Assembly (NCBI RefSeq): GCF_003856835.1
Contig: NZ_CP034145.1
Coordinates: 3,286,001 to 3,350,000 of the forward strand
DNA length: 64,000 bases
Origin: Haloplanus aerogenes
Lineage (GTDB): Archaea; Halobacteriota; Halobacteria; Halobacteriales; Haloferacaceae
Reading direction: 5' to 3'
In this document: piece by piece, positions 24,014 through 32,847 of the stretch
Layout of the letters: each line of letters opens with the position of its first letter
Numbering within the stretch: the stretch's first letter is position 1
Position numbers and translations under genes: made by a program
Notes under the pieces: generated by a model
What the model saw: the letters and a program-made list of their open reading frames with translations, nothing else
What the model was told of the DNA's origin: nothing
The model's database searches: none

Positions 24014-26977
24014 ATGGCCGAGCGCGATAGCTCCGCCGACGGCCCGGCGGCCGATCCACGAGCCAACTACCGCCACGGGAGCGAGTCGGTTCGCCGTCCC
24101 GGGCTGGCGGCCGACCTCGACGGACTGATCGCGGGCGAGGTGCGGTTCGACGACTACTCCCGCCAGTTGTACGCCACCGACGCGAGCATCTACGAGGTGA
24201 CGCCCGTCGGCGTCGTCTTCCCCACGTCCACGGCGGACGTGGCCGCCGTGGTCGAGTACTGCGCCGACCGGGAGATTCCCGTCCTCCCGCGGGGTGGCGG
24301 CACCAGCCTCGCGGGGCAGGCCGTCAACGAGGCGGTCGTCCTCGATTTCACCCGCCACATGGACGCGGTGCTGTCGGTCGATCCGGACAGCCGGACGGCA
24401 CGCACCCAGGCCGGTGCTGTCCTCGCGGAACTCAACCGAGCGCTCGACCCCCACGACCTGAAGTTCGCGCCCGATCCCTCGACGGCGAACCGGAGCGCCA
24501 TGGGCGGGGCCGTCGGCAACAACACGACCGGCGCTCACTCGCTCCTGTACGGCAAGACCGACGCCTACGTGGAGGAACTCGAAGTCGTCCTCGCGGACGG
24601 CACGGTGACGACACTCGGCGAAGTGAGCCTCGACGAACTTCGGGCGGGCGCCGACCCCGACGGAACGCTCGAAGAGCGTCTCTACGCCGAAGCGTGGCGC
24701 ATCGTCGACGAGGAGCGCGAGGCCGTCAACGAGCGCTTCCCCGACATCAAGCGGAACGTCTCGGGCTACAATCTGGATACGCTCGTCGCGGAGGCCGAAA
24801 CGGGGTCGGTCAACCTCGCCCGCCTGATCGTCGGGAGCGAGGGCACCCTCGCCGTCGTGACCGAGGTGACGGTGTCGCTCGAACCCGTCCCCGAGACGAC
24901 GGCGCTCGGCCTCCTGACCTACGACGGCCTGCTCGACGCGATGGCGGACGTGGACGACATTCTCGATCACGACCCGGCGGCACTCGAAGTGCTCGACGGC
25001 GTCCTCGTCGACCTGGCGCGCGACCTGGAGGAGTTCGCGGACGTGATCGACCTGCTCCCGGATCGGACGGATACGTTCCTGCTCGTGGAGTTCTACGCCG
25101 ACAGCGACGCGGAGCGCCGCGAGAAAGTCGGTCGATTGCTCGACGACCGAGTGGGGGACCGCGCGTTCGACGGTCTCGAAGCCTACGATGAAGCCGATCA
25201 GCAGGACTTCTGGAAGATGCGCAAGGCGTCGACGCCGATCTTGCTCTCCCGAACCACCGACGCCAAACACATCGCGTTCGTCGAGGACGTGGCGGTGCCG
25301 CCGGCCCACCTGCCCGAGTTCATCGCCGACTTCCAGCGAGTGTTCGAGGACCACGACACCATCGGCAGTTTCTACGCGCACGCCGGCCCCGGGTGCATCC
25401 ACGTCCGCCCGCTGGTCGACACGAAGACCGAGGAAGGGGTCGAGCGCCTCGAATCCATCGCGGACGCCGCGACCGACCTCGCGGTGCAGTACGACGGCGC
25501 CGTCTCGGGCGAACACGGCGACGGCCGGGCGCGCACGCAGTGGAACCGGAAACTGTACGGCGACCACCTCGTGAACGTGTTCCGCGACCTGAAGACGGCG
25601 GTCGACCCGGACTGGCTTCTCAACCCCGGCACCGTCTGTGGCGACGTGGATATGACCGAGAACCTGCGGTTCGACCCCGACTACGCGTTCGACGCTGGCT
25701 TCGATCCCGCCCTGAACTGGGACATCGACAACGGCTTTCAGGGGATGGCCGAACTCTGTCACGGCTGTGGCGACTGTCGTGGAACGCAGGAGACGACCGG
25801 CGGCGTCATGTGCCCCACCTACCGCGCCAGTCAGGAGGAGATCACCAGCACCCGCGGCCGGGCGAACCTGCTCCGGCAGGCGATGAGCGGCGATCTGGAC
25901 GACGACGCCGCCGACGTGGAGTTCATGCACGAGGTGCTCGACCTCTGTATCGGCTGCAAGGGCTGTTCGAAGGACTGTCCGAGCGAGGTGGACCTCGCCA
26001 AGCTGAAAGTCGAAGTCGCCCACGAACACCACCAGCGCCACGGGTCGTCGCTTCGCGACAAACTGTTCGCGAACGTCGACGCACTGAACGCGCTGGGATC
26101 GGCGCTCGCGCCCGTCTCGAACTGGGCGGCGAAGGTTCCCGGCGCCCGCACGGTCGTGGAGAAGACCGTCGGTATCGCGAAAGAGCGCTCGCTTCCCACC
26201 TTCCACCGGGAGTCGTTAGTCGAGTGGTTCGACGCACGGGGAGGGGCGCAGGTGAGCGAGAGCGAGGCCGACCGCCGCGTCCTCCTCTTTCCCGACTCCT
26301 ACACCACCTACAACGCGCCCGAGGCGGGGAAGGCCGCGGTGCGGGTGCTGGAGGCCGCAAACGTTCACGTCGCGATTCCCGACGACGTGACCGGAAGCGG
26401 TCGTCCGCCATTCTCGAAGGGCTTTCTCGACCGGGCCCGCGAACAGGCGCGAACGAACGTCGACGCCCTCGCGCCCCGCATCAGGGACGGCTGGGACGTG
26501 GTCGTCGTCGAACCCTCCGACGCGGTCATGTTCCAGTCCGACTACCACGACCTGCTGACCGGCGAGGATGTGGACACCGTGGCCGCCAACACGTACGGAA
26601 TCATGGAGTATCTCGACGTCTTCCGGCTGGACGAGTCGCTCGCCCTCGATGCACCCGCCGAATCGCTGACCTACCACGGCCACTGCCACCAGAAGGCGAC
26701 CCAGAAAGACCACCACGCCGTCGGCGTCCTCCGTCGGGCGGGCTACGTGGTCGACCCCCTCGATTCGGGCTGTTGCGGCATGGCTGGCTCCTTCGGCTAC
26801 GAAGCCGAACACTTCTCGATGAGCAAAGCCATCGGCCACATTCTGTTCGAGCAAGTGGACGAGAGTCCGGGCGACCGGGTCGTCGCCCCCGGCGCCTCCT
26901 GTCGCACCCAACTCGAAGACCACTACGACGACGAACCCCCCACCCCCATCGAACTGCTCGCACAGGCGCTTCGATAG
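24014..26977 (+). CDS. Large FAD-binding and Fe-S oxidoreductase (GlcD/GlcF-like, D-lactate dehydrogenase type)
   Basis: A 987-residue fusion from ATG 24014 (MAERDSSADG). Residues 40-260 are an FAD-binding PCMH domain (IPVLPRGGGTSLAGQAV, then FAPDPSTANRSAMGGAVGNNTTGAHS). Residues 280-540 are the FAD oxidase C-terminal domain with GSEGTLAVVTEV and VSGEHGDGRARTQW. Residues 575-680 hold two [4Fe-4S] motifs (CHGCGDC... C and CIGCKGCSKDC). The rest carries two CCG domains ending with HGHCHQKA and DSGCCGMAGSFGYE. Such one-chain enzymes oxidise D-lactate or glycolate and pass electrons to the quinone pool. The substrate is not fixed by the sequence. The MFS gene is divergent; the CoA-transferase follows after 49 bases. 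Confidence 0.9.
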   Translation: MAERDSSADGPAADPRANYRHGSESVRRPGLAADLDGLIAGEVRFDDYSRQLYATDASIYEVTPVGVVFPTSTADVAAVVEYCADREIPVLPRGGGTSLAGQAVNEAVVLDFTRHMDAVLSVDPDSRTARTQAGAVLAELNRALDPHDLKFAPDPSTANRSAMGGAVGNNTTGAHSLLYGKTDAYVEELEVVLADGTVTTLGEVSLDELRAGADPDGTLEERLYAEAWRIVDEEREAVNERFPDIKRNVSGYNLDTLVAEAETGSVNLARLIVGSEGTLAVVTEVTVSLEPVPETTALGLLTYDGLLDAMADVDDILDHDPAALEVLDGVLVDLARDLEEFADVIDLLPDRTDTFLLVEFYADSDAERREKVGRLLDDRVGDRAFDGLEAYDEADQQDFWKMRKASTPILLSRTTDAKHIAFVEDVAVPPAHLPEFIADFQRVFEDHDTIGSFYAHAGPGCIHVRPLVDTKTEEGVERLESIADAATDLAVQYDGAVSGEHGDGRARTQWNRKLYGDHLVNVFRDLKTAVDPDWLLNPGTVCGDVDMTENLRFDPDYAFDAGFDPALNWDIDNGFQGMAELCHGCGDCRGTQETTGGVMCPTYRASQEEITSTRGRANLLRQAMSGDLDDDAADVEFMHEVLDLCIGCKGCSKDCPSEVDLAKLKVEVAHEHHQRHGSSLRDKLFANVDALNALGSALAPVSNWAAKVPGARTVVEKTVGIAKERSLPTFHRESLVEWFDARGGAQVSESEADRRVLLFPDSYTTYNAPEAGKAAVRVLEAANVHVAIPDDVTGSGRPPFSKGFLDRAREQARTNVDALAPRIRDGWDVVVVEPSDAVMFQSDYHDLLTGEDVDTVAANTYGIMEYLDVFRLDESLALDAPAESLTYHGHCHQKATQKDHHAVGVLRRAGYVVDPLDSGCCGMAGSFGYEAEHFSMSKAIGHILFEQVDESPGDRVVAPGASCRTQLEDHYDDEPPTPIELLAQALR

Positions 26978-27026
26978 CTCCCGGGGACGCAGAAGGATTT
27001 TACTTGGGTCGGACGAGGGGTGGAGT

Positions 27027-28292
27027 ATGAACGTGATCGACGGCGACGCCGCGGGTGGCATCCTCGACGACATCACGGTCGTGGACCTGACGACGTTCGT
27101 CACGGGCGGGTTCGCGACGCTGATGCTCGCCAATCAGGGTGCCGAAGTCATCAAGGTGGAACGACCCGGCGCGGGCGACGACAACCGACACTCCGGGCCG
27201 CCCTTTGTCGAGCCCGATCCGGACTACGACGGGCCGGGGCGCACCGCCGACGAGAACGGCGAGTCGCCCTACTTCTGGACGATCAACTACGACAAGCTAA
27301 GTGTCGAGTTCAACCTCAAAACGGAGTCGGGGCTGGAGGCGCTCTACGACCTCGTCGCCGAGGCCGACGTGGTGGTCGAGAACTTCCGCCCGGGGACGGC
27401 GGAGCGCCTCGGTATCGGCTACGACGACCTGCAGGAGGTGAACGACGACCTCGTCTACTGTTCCATCTCCGCGTTCGGGGAGACGGGACCGTGGAGCAGT
27501 CGCCCCGGCTACGACCTCCTCGTGCAGGGCACGAGCGGCATCATGTCGGTCACGGGGCCGGAGGACGGCGACCCGGTGAAGGTGGGCCTCCCCCAGACCG
27601 ACCTCATCACAGCCATGTGGGCGGCGTTCGGCATCGTCGGTGCGCTCTTCCGGCGCGAGCGGACAGGCGAGGGCGACCGTCTCGAACTCGGGATGCACGA
27701 CGCCGCGCTCCCGTGGCTGACGAAACAGGCCGGCAAGGCGTTCGTCGGGGAGGAACCGACGCGCATGGGCACCAAGGACCCCGTCCTCGCGCCGTATCAG
27801 ACCTACCCCACCGCCGACGGCTACCTCAACGTCGGCTGCGCGAACCAGAAACTCTGGGGCGAACTCTGCGAAGCCATCGACCGCCCGGAACTCGCCGAGG
27901 ACGACCGCTTCGCCACCAACCCCGACCGGGTCGAACACATGGACGAACTCGAAGCCGAACTCTCGGCCGTGTTCCGCGAGCGACCGACCGACGAGTGGGT
28001 CGACCTGCTGGCCGAGGACCACGGCCTCCCGGTCGCACCCGTCTACGACGTGCCGACCGCCCTCGACAACGAACAGACGGAGGCTCGGGGCACCATCCGC
28101 GAAATCGAGCATCCGGCGCTCGGGACGGTGCCGGTGATCGAACACCCGATCAACTACGAGAACGCGACGGCCGGGTTCGACGGGGCACCGCCACTGTTGG
28201 GCGAGGACACCGAAGCGATTCTGGGGGAACTCGGGTACGACGAGGAGGATATCGACCGTCTCCGCGACGACGGGGCGATTCCGGACGCCTAG
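27027..28292 (+). CDS. CaiB/BaiF (class III) CoA-transferase
   Basis: A 421-residue enzyme that moves CoA between carboxylic acids. A TATA-like gattttact (about 26994-27002) lies about 27 bases before the ATG. The N-terminal core has LDDITVVDLTTFVTGGFATLMLANQGAEVIKVERPG. VVVENFRPGTAERLGIGYDDL lies near 113, and RPGYDLLVQGTSGIMSVTG near 158 holds the catalytic Asp of the PGYD motif. The C-terminus has GLPVAPVYDVPTAL, also family-typical. Haloarchaeal members include mesaconyl-CoA transferases; whether this is one cannot be judged. It ends four bases inside the convergent dehydrogenase gene. Confidence 0.9.
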   Translation: MNVIDGDAAGGILDDITVVDLTTFVTGGFATLMLANQGAEVIKVERPGAGDDNRHSGPPFVEPDPDYDGPGRTADENGESPYFWTINYDKLSVEFNLKTESGLEALYDLVAEADVVVENFRPGTAERLGIGYDDLQEVNDDLVYCSISAFGETGPWSSRPGYDLLVQGTSGIMSVTGPEDGDPVKVGLPQTDLITAMWAAFGIVGALFRRERTGEGDRLELGMHDAALPWLTKQAGKAFVGEEPTRMGTKDPVLAPYQTYPTADGYLNVGCANQKLWGELCEAIDRPELAEDDRFATNPDRVEHMDELEAELSAVFRERPTDEWVDLLAEDHGLPVAPVYDVPTALDNEQTEARGTIREIEHPALGTVPVIEHPINYENATAGFDGAPPLLGEDTEAILGELGYDEEDIDRLRDDGAIPDA

Positions 28293-29344
28293 AGCCGTTC
28301 TTCGAGATCCGCCGCCACGGCGTCCGTCGTCGAGTCGCCGCCCAGATCCGGCGTGCGCGGCGCGTCGGAATCGGCCAACTGTTCGGAGACCGCATCCCAC
28401 AGCGCCGTCGCGGCCGTCTCCTCCCCGAGGTTGTCGAGGAGCATCGATCCCGAGAGCACCGTCGCGAGCGGGTTGGCGACGCCCTCCCCGGTGATGTCGA
28501 ACGCGCTCCCGTGGACGGGTTCGAACATCGAGGGGTGATCGTTGCCGGGGTCGATGTTCGCCGAGGGTGCCAGTCCCATGCTCCCGGTGACGATGGCGCC
28601 GATGTCGGTGAGAATGTCGCCGAAGAGGTTCGAACAGACGACCACGTCGAACTCGTGGGGGCGGCGGATGAAGTCCATGCTCGCGGCGTCGACGAGGAGG
28701 CGTTCGACCTCCACGTCCGGGTACTCCTCGCTCACCTCGTCGACGATGTCGTCCCAGAAGACCATCCCGTGCGCCTGTGCGTTCGACTTCGTGACGTTCG
28801 TCAGGTGGCCGGAGCGCTCGGTGGCGGCGTCGAAGGCGGCGCGGACGATGCGTTCGGTGCCGCGGCGGGTGTAGACGGCGCTCTGGACGGCCACCTCGTT
28901 GGCGAAGCCCCGGTGTTCGCGCCCGCCCACGTCGGCGTACTCGCCCTCCGTGTTCTCGCGGAAGACCAGAATGTCGATATCGCCGCCTTCGTATCCTTTC
29001 AGCGGGCTGTCGACGCCGTCGAAGAGGATCGCCGGGCGCTTGCAGATCGACTGGTCGAAACCTTTGCGGATGGGGAGGAGGAGGCCGTTGAGCGTGATGT
29101 GGTCGGGGACGTCGGGGTGGCCGACCGCACCCAGCAGGATGGCGTCGTGGCTCGCGAGTGTGTCGAGGCCGTCGTCGGGCATCATCGCGCCCTCGTTCAG
29201 GTAGCGTTCGGTCCCCCAGTCGTAGCGCGTGGTCTCGATGTCGAACCCGTGTGCGGCGGCGGCGGCGTGGAGGAGCGGCATGGCTGCGTCCACGACCGTC
29301 GGTCCGATCCCGTCGCCGGGAATGAGCGCGATGTCGTACGACAT
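28289..29344 (-). CDS. Tartrate/isopropylmalate-type beta-decarboxylating dehydrogenase
   Basis: A 351-residue NAD(P)-dependent hydroxyacid dehydrogenase from ATG 29344 (MSYDIALIPGDGIGPTVVDA). A TATA-like cttttgtgtg lies about 27 bases upstream on the minus strand. Typical blocks: DAILLGAVGHPDVPDH, LLLPIRKGFDQSICKRPA, VFRENTEGEYADVGGREHRGFANEV with the substrate-loop Arg and Glu, DIVDEVSEEYPDVEVERLLVDAASMDFIRRP with a catalytic Asp, and the family signature FDVVVCSNLFGDILTDIGA. The dimer arm and MFEPVHGSAFDI complete the fold. The RENTEGEY and R-x-H spacing suit TtuC-like tartrate or malate dehydrogenases better than LeuB. No leu genes are nearby. Confidence 0.88.
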   Translation of the reverse strand: MSYDIALIPGDGIGPTVVDAAMPLLHAAAAAHGFDIETTRYDWGTERYLNEGAMMPDDGLDTLASHDAILLGAVGHPDVPDHITLNGLLLPIRKGFDQSICKRPAILFDGVDSPLKGYEGGDIDILVFRENTEGEYADVGGREHRGFANEVAVQSAVYTRRGTERIVRAAFDAATERSGHLTNVTKSNAQAHGMVFWDDIVDEVSEEYPDVEVERLLVDAASMDFIRRPHEFDVVVCSNLFGDILTDIGAIVTGSMGLAPSANIDPGNDHPSMFEPVHGSAFDITGEGVANPLATVLSGSMLLDNLGEETAATALWDAVSEQLADSDAPRTPDLGGDSTTDAVAADLEERL

Positions 29345-29417
29345 GGCCAAGGACTCGGGGGTCGCACACAAAAAGATACAATAATCGGTCCGATGGGGCG
29401 ACGCCGGTTCGGGCCGT

Positions 29418-30011
29418 CTACGCCGTCGGATCGAGCGCTATCGACGCGTCCGGCCGCCCGCTGTCAGCGAAGACCCGCCGGAGGAACGGGTCGTCGAGGT
29501 GGTAGCCGTCGATGCGCTCGGCCAGTCGCGCGAGTTCCTCCTCGAAGGCGACGTACGCCGGGTCGGTGCGAAGGACGGACGGAGACTCCGACTCCAGCAG
29601 CGCCGCACGCTTCGAGAGGCTCGACAAGTACTGTTCGATCGCCTCACAGACGGTCTCTCGACGAAGGAGCGAGTCGACGAGGTCGACGTACTCCTCGCGC
29701 GTGACCGGCTTGGTGAGGTAGGCGTCGATGTCGAGGTCGATAATCTCCACGTCGGGGGTCGCCGCCGACACGAACGCGACGCGGAACTCGTGGGCACCAG
29801 CCCGGAGTTCTTCGAGCACCTCGTCACCCGACACACGGGGCATATGCCGGTCGAGGAGCACCACGTCGATGTCGGCGTCACAGCGGGCCAGCGCCTCGGC
29901 CCCGCAACTCGCCCGGACGACCTCGGCGTCGAGGTCGTCGAGCCACGTCTCGTAGAGATCGAGCAACGCCGATTCGTCGTCGACGATCAGCACGCGAGGC
30001 GTGTCGGACAT
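29418..30011 (-). CDS. HalX-domain response regulator
   Basis: A 197-residue cytosolic signalling protein. Residues 5-115 form a CheY-like receiver with the acidic pocket DDE near 11-13, the phospho-acceptor Asp54 in VVLLDRHMP, a Ser/Ala in the VSAATP position and the conserved Lys in YLTKPVT near 103. Residues 120-190 are the HalX domain, a helical haloarchaeal output domain of unknown mechanism. There is no DNA-binding domain. The ATG shares its A with the TGA stop of the secreted repeat protein upstream (TGATG), a translational-coupling arrangement. Thus the regulator and the secreted protein are made together. No histidine kinase lies in the window. Confidence 0.92.
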   Translation of the reverse strand: MSDTPRVLIVDDESALLDLYETWLDDLDAEVVRASCGAEALARCDADIDVVLLDRHMPRVSGDEVLEELRAGAHEFRVAFVSAATPDVEIIDLDIDAYLTKPVTREEYVDLVDSLLRRETVCEAIEQYLSSLSKRAALLESESPSVLRTDPAYVAFEEELARLAERIDGYHLDDPFLRRVFADSGRPDASIALDPTA

Positions 30012-31456
30012 CAGCGCCCCCCTCCCCGGTTGCCGGAGTTGCCGGACGAGCCGTCGGAGCCGCCGTCACTGCCCGAATTACCGCCACCGGAATTACCGGA
30101 GTTGCCACCCGAATTGCTGCCACCCGAGTCGTCGCTGTCCGAACTTCCCGCGTCGTCCGAGCCACCGGCGTTATCCGAGTTTCCCGCGTCGTCCGAGCCA
30201 CCGGCGTTGTCGGAGTTCCCCGCATCACCACCGTTCGAACCACCGGCGTTATCCGAGTTTCCCGCGTCGTCCGAACCACCGGCGTTGTCGGAGTTCCCCG
30301 CATCACCACCGTTCGAACCACCGGCGTTATCCGAGTTTCCCGCGTCGTCCGAACCACCGGCGTTATCCGAGTTTCCCGCGTCGTCCGAACCACCGGCGTT
30401 GTCGGAGTTCCCCGCATCGCCGCCGTTCGAACCACCGGCGTTATCCGAGTTTCCCGCGTCGTTGCCGTCGGAATTGCCTGCGCTGGCATCGTCAGAGCGG
30501 CCGTCGTTTTCCGAGTTTCCGGCTTCGCCCGAGTTGCCCGGATCGTCCTTACCGTTGTCGTTACCGCTGCCCGGTTTCTCCGACGGACCGGCGGTAGTCG
30601 AGCGATTGCCGGCCGCATTGCCGTTACCGTTCCCGGCCTGCTCCGGTGGGCCGGTGTCCGCGGCGTTGTCGCGACCGTTTCCGGTCTGTTCCTCGTCTTC
30701 CTCGTCTTCCTCGTCCTCGTCGTCACCCTGTGCCGGCTCCGGCAGTTCGGCCGGACCGCGCTCGGGGTCGAGCTCACGGCTTCGGTCGTCGCCGGCGATC
30801 TGTCGTGCGATCTCCGCGACTTCCGGACCGCGGAGTTCGTCGGCGTCCTGCCGCAGTCGGTCGAGTTCCTCCCGGTTCACGCCACGGGATTCGAGCGCGG
30901 CGTCGGGGAGGTCACGGGTAACCCGCTCGCTCGATTCGAGCTGGGTCTGGACCGCCCCAATCTGGGCGGCCGTGACTGCCATCCGGGCCCGATACTCGCC
31001 GGGCGAAATCTCGCCCGACTGGCGGGCCTCGTGGAGTTCGGACTGTCGTTCGCGGAGGGTCTCGAGCCGCTCACGGACCGTGTTGAGTTCCGTCGCGACC
31101 ACACCCGCTTTCGACGCGTTCGACTCGGCCCGAGCGACCCGCGTCGCCAGCGTCCGTTCCTCGAGTTCGCCGTCGATTTCGGCGCCCTGCACGCCGACGA
31201 CGCCCGCGAGTTGTTGCCCCGGAGCGATCGAGGCGTTCTCGTCTCCCTCCGACCCGGAGGCGGTGGCTGTGGCGGTCGCGGTGCCGTTCGCCGTCGTCTG
31301 CTGTGCCACCCGATCCTGCGCCCCGTCGCCCACTTCCGCTGTCGCCGTCGCCGTCGTCGTCGGCTGCCCCAGAGCCGACACCGGGACTGCCACCACGCTA
31401 ACGGTGACAGCGACGACGAGCGCGAACACGACGACATCCGGAACGTCTCGGCTCAT
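30011..31456 (-). CDS. Secreted protein with coiled-coil core and Gly/Asn/Ser/Asp repeat tail
   Basis: A 481-residue protein from ATG 31456 (MSRDVPDVVVFALVVAVTV); a GTG directly before it could add one residue. A TATA-like gtttattgg precedes it by about 30 bases. Residues 1-30 are a signal peptide. A Thr/Ala-rich low-complexity stretch follows, then a helical coiled-coil-prone region at about 110-225 (ELNTVRERLETLRERQSELHEA... RLRQDADEL). Next is an acidic Asp/Glu run (about 245-258), and from about 260 to the end a Gly-Asn-Ser-Asp low-complexity tail. It is probably surface-exposed or cell-wall associated. I do not recognise a family. It is the first gene of a two-gene unit with the HalX regulator. 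Confidence 0.85.
   Translation of the reverse strand: MSRDVPDVVVFALVVAVTVSVVAVPVSALGQPTTTATATAEVGDGAQDRVAQQTTANGTATATATASGSEGDENASIAPGQQLAGVVGVQGAEIDGELEERTLATRVARAESNASKAGVVATELNTVRERLETLRERQSELHEARQSGEISPGEYRARMAVTAAQIGAVQTQLESSERVTRDLPDAALESRGVNREELDRLRQDADELRGPEVAEIARQIAGDDRSRELDPERGPAELPEPAQGDDEDEEDEEDEEQTGNGRDNAADTGPPEQAGNGNGNAAGNRSTTAGPSEKPGSGNDNGKDDPGNSGEAGNSENDGRSDDASAGNSDGNDAGNSDNAGGSNGGDAGNSDNAGGSDDAGNSDNAGGSDDAGNSDNAGGSNGGDAGNSDNAGGSDDAGNSDNAGGSNGGDAGNSDNAGGSDDAGNSDNAGGSDDAGSSDSDDSGGSNSGGNSGNSGGGNSGSDGGSDGSSGNSGNRGGGR
30142..30470 (-). repeat. In-frame tandem repeats coding GNSDNAGGSDDA and GNSDNAGGSNGGDA
   Basis: Read leftward, about eight repeats of 36 or 42 bases encode two forms of one peptide, GNSDNAGGSDDA (12 residues) and GNSDNAGGSNGGDA (14 residues). 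They occur in the order long, short, short, long, short, long, short, short. The copies are nearly identical in DNA, so they expanded recently or are kept uniform by recombination. All unit lengths are multiples of three, so changes in copy number keep the frame open. Confidence 0.9.
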
Positions 31457-31586
31457 CACGAATACTCGTACGAGGGAACACCCAATAAACTGGAACGAAC
31501 CTCAAAAACGCTTAACCCGGATTAAACAGAGCGTAGGATCGGCCTGAACCACCGCAGTCTGGCGATTTGGAGACGTGTTAGAGAGA

Positions 31587-32717
31587 CTATTGTTCGTCGT
31601 CCCCGTCGGGGAGCTTCAACACGTTCTCGCGGCCGAGGCGGAAGCCCTCGAGTTCACCCTCGTCGCGCAGGTCGCGGACGATCTGACTCGTACGGGCTTC
31701 GGTCCAGTCGAACGCCTCGACGATCTCCTGTTGTTTGACTCGGCCGCCGTGTTCGCGGACGAACTGGAGGACGCGCTCCTCGTTGCTCAGGAGGTCCTCA
31801 CGAGTCTCGGTGGTCGCGCCAGCATCGTCGGCACCGTCACCGTCCGCGTCCGCCGCTTGGCCGTCGGCCGCCGTCCCTGCGCCGCGGTCGCCGAAGCGGT
31901 CGCGATAGCGCCACGCGGCCGCGACGACGACGAAGAGGAAGCCGATACCGAGGAGCGGAAGCGTCGATCCGCCGCCGTCCGGCGTTGGCGAGACGGTCCC
32001 GTCACCGCCGCCGCCGCCCGCGGCCGACGTGGTGACCGTCGACGCGGGTCGGAGGACGACACTCGGTTCGCCGGATACGAAACTCGTCTCGGCACCGCGC
32101 CAGACGACTGCGTCCTCCCGTCGCTCGTCGGGGGCAGGCGTGACATCCGTCGTCGCGTACGTGGACGGCCACTCGACGACGAGACGGGTGCGGTCGTCGA
32201 GGAAGATACCCTCGATAGCGTCGCCGACCCGGATGGTGTCGCCGTCGACGGCGGCGAAGCCGTCCCAGTGGAAGGTGTAGATGACGACGCCGTACTCCGG
32301 CGGCGCGCGCGTCTCCGCCCGCACGTCGAAGTCGGAGGCGTTCATCTCCCGACCGGTCGCGTTCTCGGCCGTGCCGACCGTTGACTGCATCCGCGACGCG
32401 AAGCGGTCCGAGAAGCTCTCGGGGTTCGCCTCGATATCGCTCTGTAAGGATTCGAACGCGGCCGTCGTGTTCTCGTCGTCGAGACGCGTCCAGTACTGGA
32501 CGGTCCACGTCGCGGACCCATTCTCGTTGACCGAGACGATCAGGCGAACGGAGTCGGTGTCGACGCCCTGCTGATAGACTGGACCGCTGTCGAACTGGGG
32601 AGACTGTGTCGGGTCCGAGGTCGGTGCGACAGCACCGATCACTGGAGCGGCCGCCGCCGACAGGATCAGCGCCGCGACCACGACTGTGACGAGGCGACCG
32701 GACGAGCGCTCCGACAT
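31587..32717 (-). CDS. Membrane-anchored protein with extracellular domain and C-terminal winged helix
   Basis: A 376-residue protein from ATG 32717 (MSERSSGRLVTVVVAALILSA). A TATA-like ctatctac about 28 bases upstream supports this start; the longer open frame upstream only reads through short repeats. There is a signal or membrane segment at residues 9-30. An extracellular domain at 45-250 includes WTVQYWTRLDDENTTAAFESLQ and VVIYTFHWDGFAA. A glycine-rich linker follows, then one transmembrane helix near 268-288 (LLGIGFLFVVVAAAWRY). The cytosolic C-terminal part, 315-370, is a winged helix-turn-helix (LSNEERVLQFVREHGGRVKQQEIVEAFDWTEARTSQIVRDL). This is a one-component design: an outside sensor joined through the membrane to a DNA-binding domain. 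It follows the HalX/repeat-protein unit in the same direction. Confidence 0.85.
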   Translation of the reverse strand: MSERSSGRLVTVVVAALILSAAAAPVIGAVAPTSDPTQSPQFDSGPVYQQGVDTDSVRLIVSVNENGSATWTVQYWTRLDDENTTAAFESLQSDIEANPESFSDRFASRMQSTVGTAENATGREMNASDFDVRAETRAPPEYGVVIYTFHWDGFAAVDGDTIRVGDAIEGIFLDDRTRLVVEWPSTYATTDVTPAPDERREDAVVWRGAETSFVSGEPSVVLRPASTVTTSAAGGGGGDGTVSPTPDGGGSTLPLLGIGFLFVVVAAAWRYRDRFGDRGAGTAADGQAADADGDGADDAGATTETREDLLSNEERVLQFVREHGGRVKQQEIVEAFDWTEARTSQIVRDLRDEGELEGFRLGRENVLKLPDGDDEQ

Positions 32718-32750
32718 CTGGTGACCCAGACTTTCCCCCGGTCGTAGATA

Positions 32751-32795
32751 GGTCTTGCCGCTTGGACCGACGTGGCAGGTCTTGCCGCTTGGACC
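32751..32795. repeat. Two direct 18-base repeats, each with GGTC/GACC ends, upstream of the sensor-wHTH gene
   Basis: The sequence ggtcttgccgcttggacc occurs exactly at 32751-32768 and 32778-32795, with a period of 27 bases. Each copy ends in ggtc and gacc, inverse to each other. The left copy lies just upstream of the TATA-like element of the gene starting at 32717, where archaeal activators or repressors often bind. The other copy lies on the side of the divergent thiDN gene. Likely operator sites; the regulator is unknown. Confidence 0.6.
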
Positions 32796-32847
32796 CACGA
32801 GCAGACCGTCCATCACCGATAAATATCAGCTCGTAATACCCGTACGC

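Noticed and set aside
29499-31547. A 682-codon Pro/Ser/Leu-rich frame antisense to the HalX and repeat-protein genes
   Set aside because: It mirrors the Gly/Asn/Ser repeats on the opposite strand and has no signal, domain or promoter.
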